From positions 1 to 44,918 of the forward strand of contig JAGWBI010000026.1 in assembly GCA_021295965.1 (NCBI GenBank): DNA of 44,918 bases. The letters run 5' to 3'. The notes beneath the pieces were generated by a model. That model had not been told where the DNA came from. It saw only the letters and a program-made list of their open reading frames with translations, and did not search any database. The first letter of the stretch is position 1; every line of letters begins with the position of its first letter. The position numbers and the translations under genes were made by a program. The stretch is from Dehalococcoidia bacterium (GTDB taxonomy: Bacteria; Chloroflexota; Dehalococcoidia; Lucifugimonadales; UBA3495). This document shows positions 43,387 to 44,918 of the stretch, one piece after another.

Positions 43387-44918
43387 ATGCCACCCAAGAC
43401 GGGTACCAAAAAGACCGTTAAGAAATCCTCCTCGCAGGCCCGCCGGAACAACGGAACCGCCAATCCCGGCGGCAAAACCGGAGGCGCAAAAGGGGCTGCC
43501 AAGTCGCGGGCCACCGGGAGCCGAGCGTCCAGCGCGGCGCGACGAGCCCTGGGAATGCCTTCGACCCGAGGCAAACGGCTGGTGATCGTCGAATCTCCGG
43601 CCAAAGCCCGCACCGTCGGGCAAATCCTGGGCAACAAATATGTGGTGACCGCGTCCATGGGACACGTGCGCGACTTGCCCAAGTCAACGTTGGGCGTTGA
43701 TACCGAAGGAGAATTCGCGCCAAAGTATCTCACCCTGAGCGACAAGCGCGATTTGGTCAAAGGTCTCAAAGAAGCCGGCGCCCAGGCATCCGATATCTTC
43801 CTGGCCACCGACCCGGACCGGGAGGGCGAGGCTATCTCCTGGCACCTGCAGGCGGCCGCCGGCTGGGACAAGTTCGAGCGGCCACCCAAACGCGTCGTCT
43901 TCCACGAGATCACTAAACAGGCCGTCGAGGACGCTTTCGATCATCCGCGCGAAATCGATATGCAGTTGGTAAACGCCCAGCAGGCCCGTCGCATCCTGGA
44001 CCGGCTGGTGGGGTATGAGATCAGCCCGCTGCTCTGGCTGAAGGTGAAACTGGGATTGTCGGCCGGCCGGGTGCAATCCGTTGCCCTGCGGATGATTGTG
44101 GAGCGTGAGCGGGCCATCGCCGCGTTCGTGCCCCAGGAATGGTGGTCCCTGGAAGCCGAACTGCACAAGGACACCGACCCTTCTAACCGGCCCAACCTGT
44201 TCACGGCCTCCCTGCATTCCCGCAAGGGGTCGCGCAAACTGACCATCGGCGACGAGGACTCCGCGCGGAGCCTGGAATCCGAACTCCAGGGGGCTGCCTA
44301 CTCCGTGGACAGCGTGGAGAAGAAACCACGTCGCCAGCGGCCGGCCCCTCCCTTCATCACCAGTACCCTGCAGCAGGATGCGGGGCGCAAGCTCAGGTTC
44401 ACTGCCCAGCGCACCATGGCGGTGGCGCAGCAGTTGTACGAGGGGTTGAACGTGGGCAGCGAGGGTCCGGTCGGCCTGATCACCTATATGCGTACCGACA
44501 GCGTGAATGTCGCGGATTCCGCGGTGCGCGAAACGCGGGACTACATCCGGCAACGCTACGGCAAGGAGTATGTGCCGGATAAAGCGAGGATTCACCGCAG
44601 CCGCAGCAAGAATGCCCAGGAGGCCCACGAGGCCATCCGTCCCACCTCAATTGGGCGTACCCCGCAGGCCATGGCAACCTACCTGGATCGGGATCAACTG
44701 CGCCTTTACACCCTCATTTGGGAGCGGATGGTGGCCAGCCAGATGGCCGACGCCCTGCTGGAAGCGACCACAGTGGCAATCGACGCCCAATGCGTCGCCC
44801 CCTCGGACAGCGTGTTCCGTTTCCGCGCCACCGGATCGGTTCTCAAATTTGCCGGCTTCCGCGCCGTTTACCGGGAGGGCCGGGACGATGCCGGCGATGG
44901 CGAGGAGAACGCCCTGCC
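43387..44918 (+). CDS. topA: DNA topoisomerase I (5' part, runs off the window)
   Basis: The first 510 codons of a type IA topoisomerase, which relaxes negative supercoils. A Lys/Arg/Gly/Ala-rich extension (about 1-58) precedes the TOPRIM domain: RLVIVESPAKARTVGQIL, SMGHVRDLPK, FLATDPDREGEAISWHL. RRILDRLVGYEISPLLW and GLSAGRVQSVALRMIVERE follow. The active-site tyrosine is Tyr367 in LITYMRTDS, then IRPTS. GGAGACAAACC stands before the ATG at 43387. The basic N-terminal tail is unusual and may bind DNA non-specifically. The C-terminal zinc or basic repeats are beyond the right edge. Confidence 0.97.
   Translation, partial: MPPKTGTKKTVKKSSSQARRNNGTANPGGKTGGAKGAAKSRATGSRASSAARRALGMPSTRGKRLVIVESPAKARTVGQILGNKYVVTASMGHVRDLPKSTLGVDTEGEFAPKYLTLSDKRDLVKGLKEAGAQASDIFLATDPDREGEAISWHLQAAAGWDKFERPPKRVVFHEITKQAVEDAFDHPREIDMQLVNAQQARRILDRLVGYEISPLLWLKVKLGLSAGRVQSVALRMIVERERAIAAFVPQEWWSLEAELHKDTDPSNRPNLFTASLHSRKGSRKLTIGDEDSARSLESELQGAAYSVDSVEKKPRRQRPAPPFITSTLQQDAGRKLRFTAQRTMAVAQQLYEGLNVGSEGPVGLITYMRTDSVNVADSAVRETRDYIRQRYGKEYVPDKARIHRSRSKNAQEAHEAIRPTSIGRTPQAMATYLDRDQLRLYTLIWERMVASQMADALLEATTVAIDAQCVAPSDSVFRFRATGSVLKFAGFRAVYREGRDDAGDGEENAL

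Overview
The window reads as chromosome of a GC-rich, free-living bacterium. I infer Chloroflexota, probably a Dehalococcoidia/SAR202-type lineage. The basis is the style of the secreted fibronectin-III proteins with Thr/Pro linkers and YRVKA/QWSNY-type signatures, lipoproteins with valine-rich stalks, and a mix of housekeeping genes with many oxidoreductase, CoA-transferase and MmgE/PrpD-type catabolic genes. No rRNA, tRNA or CRISPR array was found, so the placement is inference.

Layout. 1-2263 (minus): two tandem class I CoA-transferase A/B pairs; the middle B and A are fused, the B part lacks its catalytic glutamate, and the second A part is frameshifted. 2264-4371: repeat-rich land with palindromes, a MITE-like element, and a 1.14-kb cassette with inverted ends and flanking direct repeats carrying one MNT-HEPN gene. 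4385-6609 (plus): thiamine operon with promoter, TPP riboswitch, intrinsic terminator, thiG-thiE-thiS and a small unknown gene. 6597-9021 (minus): hicAB toxin-antitoxin pair, a Rid-family gene and an MFS transporter. 9219-11489 (minus): fmdB-like gene, groES, groEL and a strong terminator. 11633-13950 (plus): GAF-PAS histidine kinase and OmpR-type regulator. 13931-14998 (minus): CopD-like membrane protein and a small molybdopterin-domain protein. 15225-20982: a membrane-anchored unknown, then two secreted FN3 proteins; one joins a helical sensor-like region to a branched-chain-amino-acid-type binding domain.

21511-27933 (minus): MmgE/PrpD, a DEAD-box helicase with an N-terminal zinc ribbon, tex split into two frames, and a fatty-acid desaturase. 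28781-29551 (plus): lipoprotein. 29615-33722 (minus): a type IIG restriction-modification gene broken by apparent single-base losses. 33777-33888: a 112-bp MITE with a 9-bp target duplication. 34182-39576 (plus): six-gene run of SDR, zinc ribbon, SirB1-like, DM13, GH15 and SMP-30. 39626-41840 (minus): GMC oxidoreductase and Uma2 endonuclease. 42155-44918 (plus): dprA and the start of topA, probably from a leaderless promoter at the edge of a second MITE copy.

Themes. (1) Small inverted-repeat elements repeatedly sit right at promoters (thi, dprA) or inside genes (CoA-transferase). (2) Four reading frames are broken by small indels (CoA-transferase A, tex, and the restriction-modification gene twice), which means either gene decay or assembly indels. 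(3) The 34-41 kb genes could form a route that releases glucose, oxidises it to the lactone and hydrolyses the lactone; this is inference.
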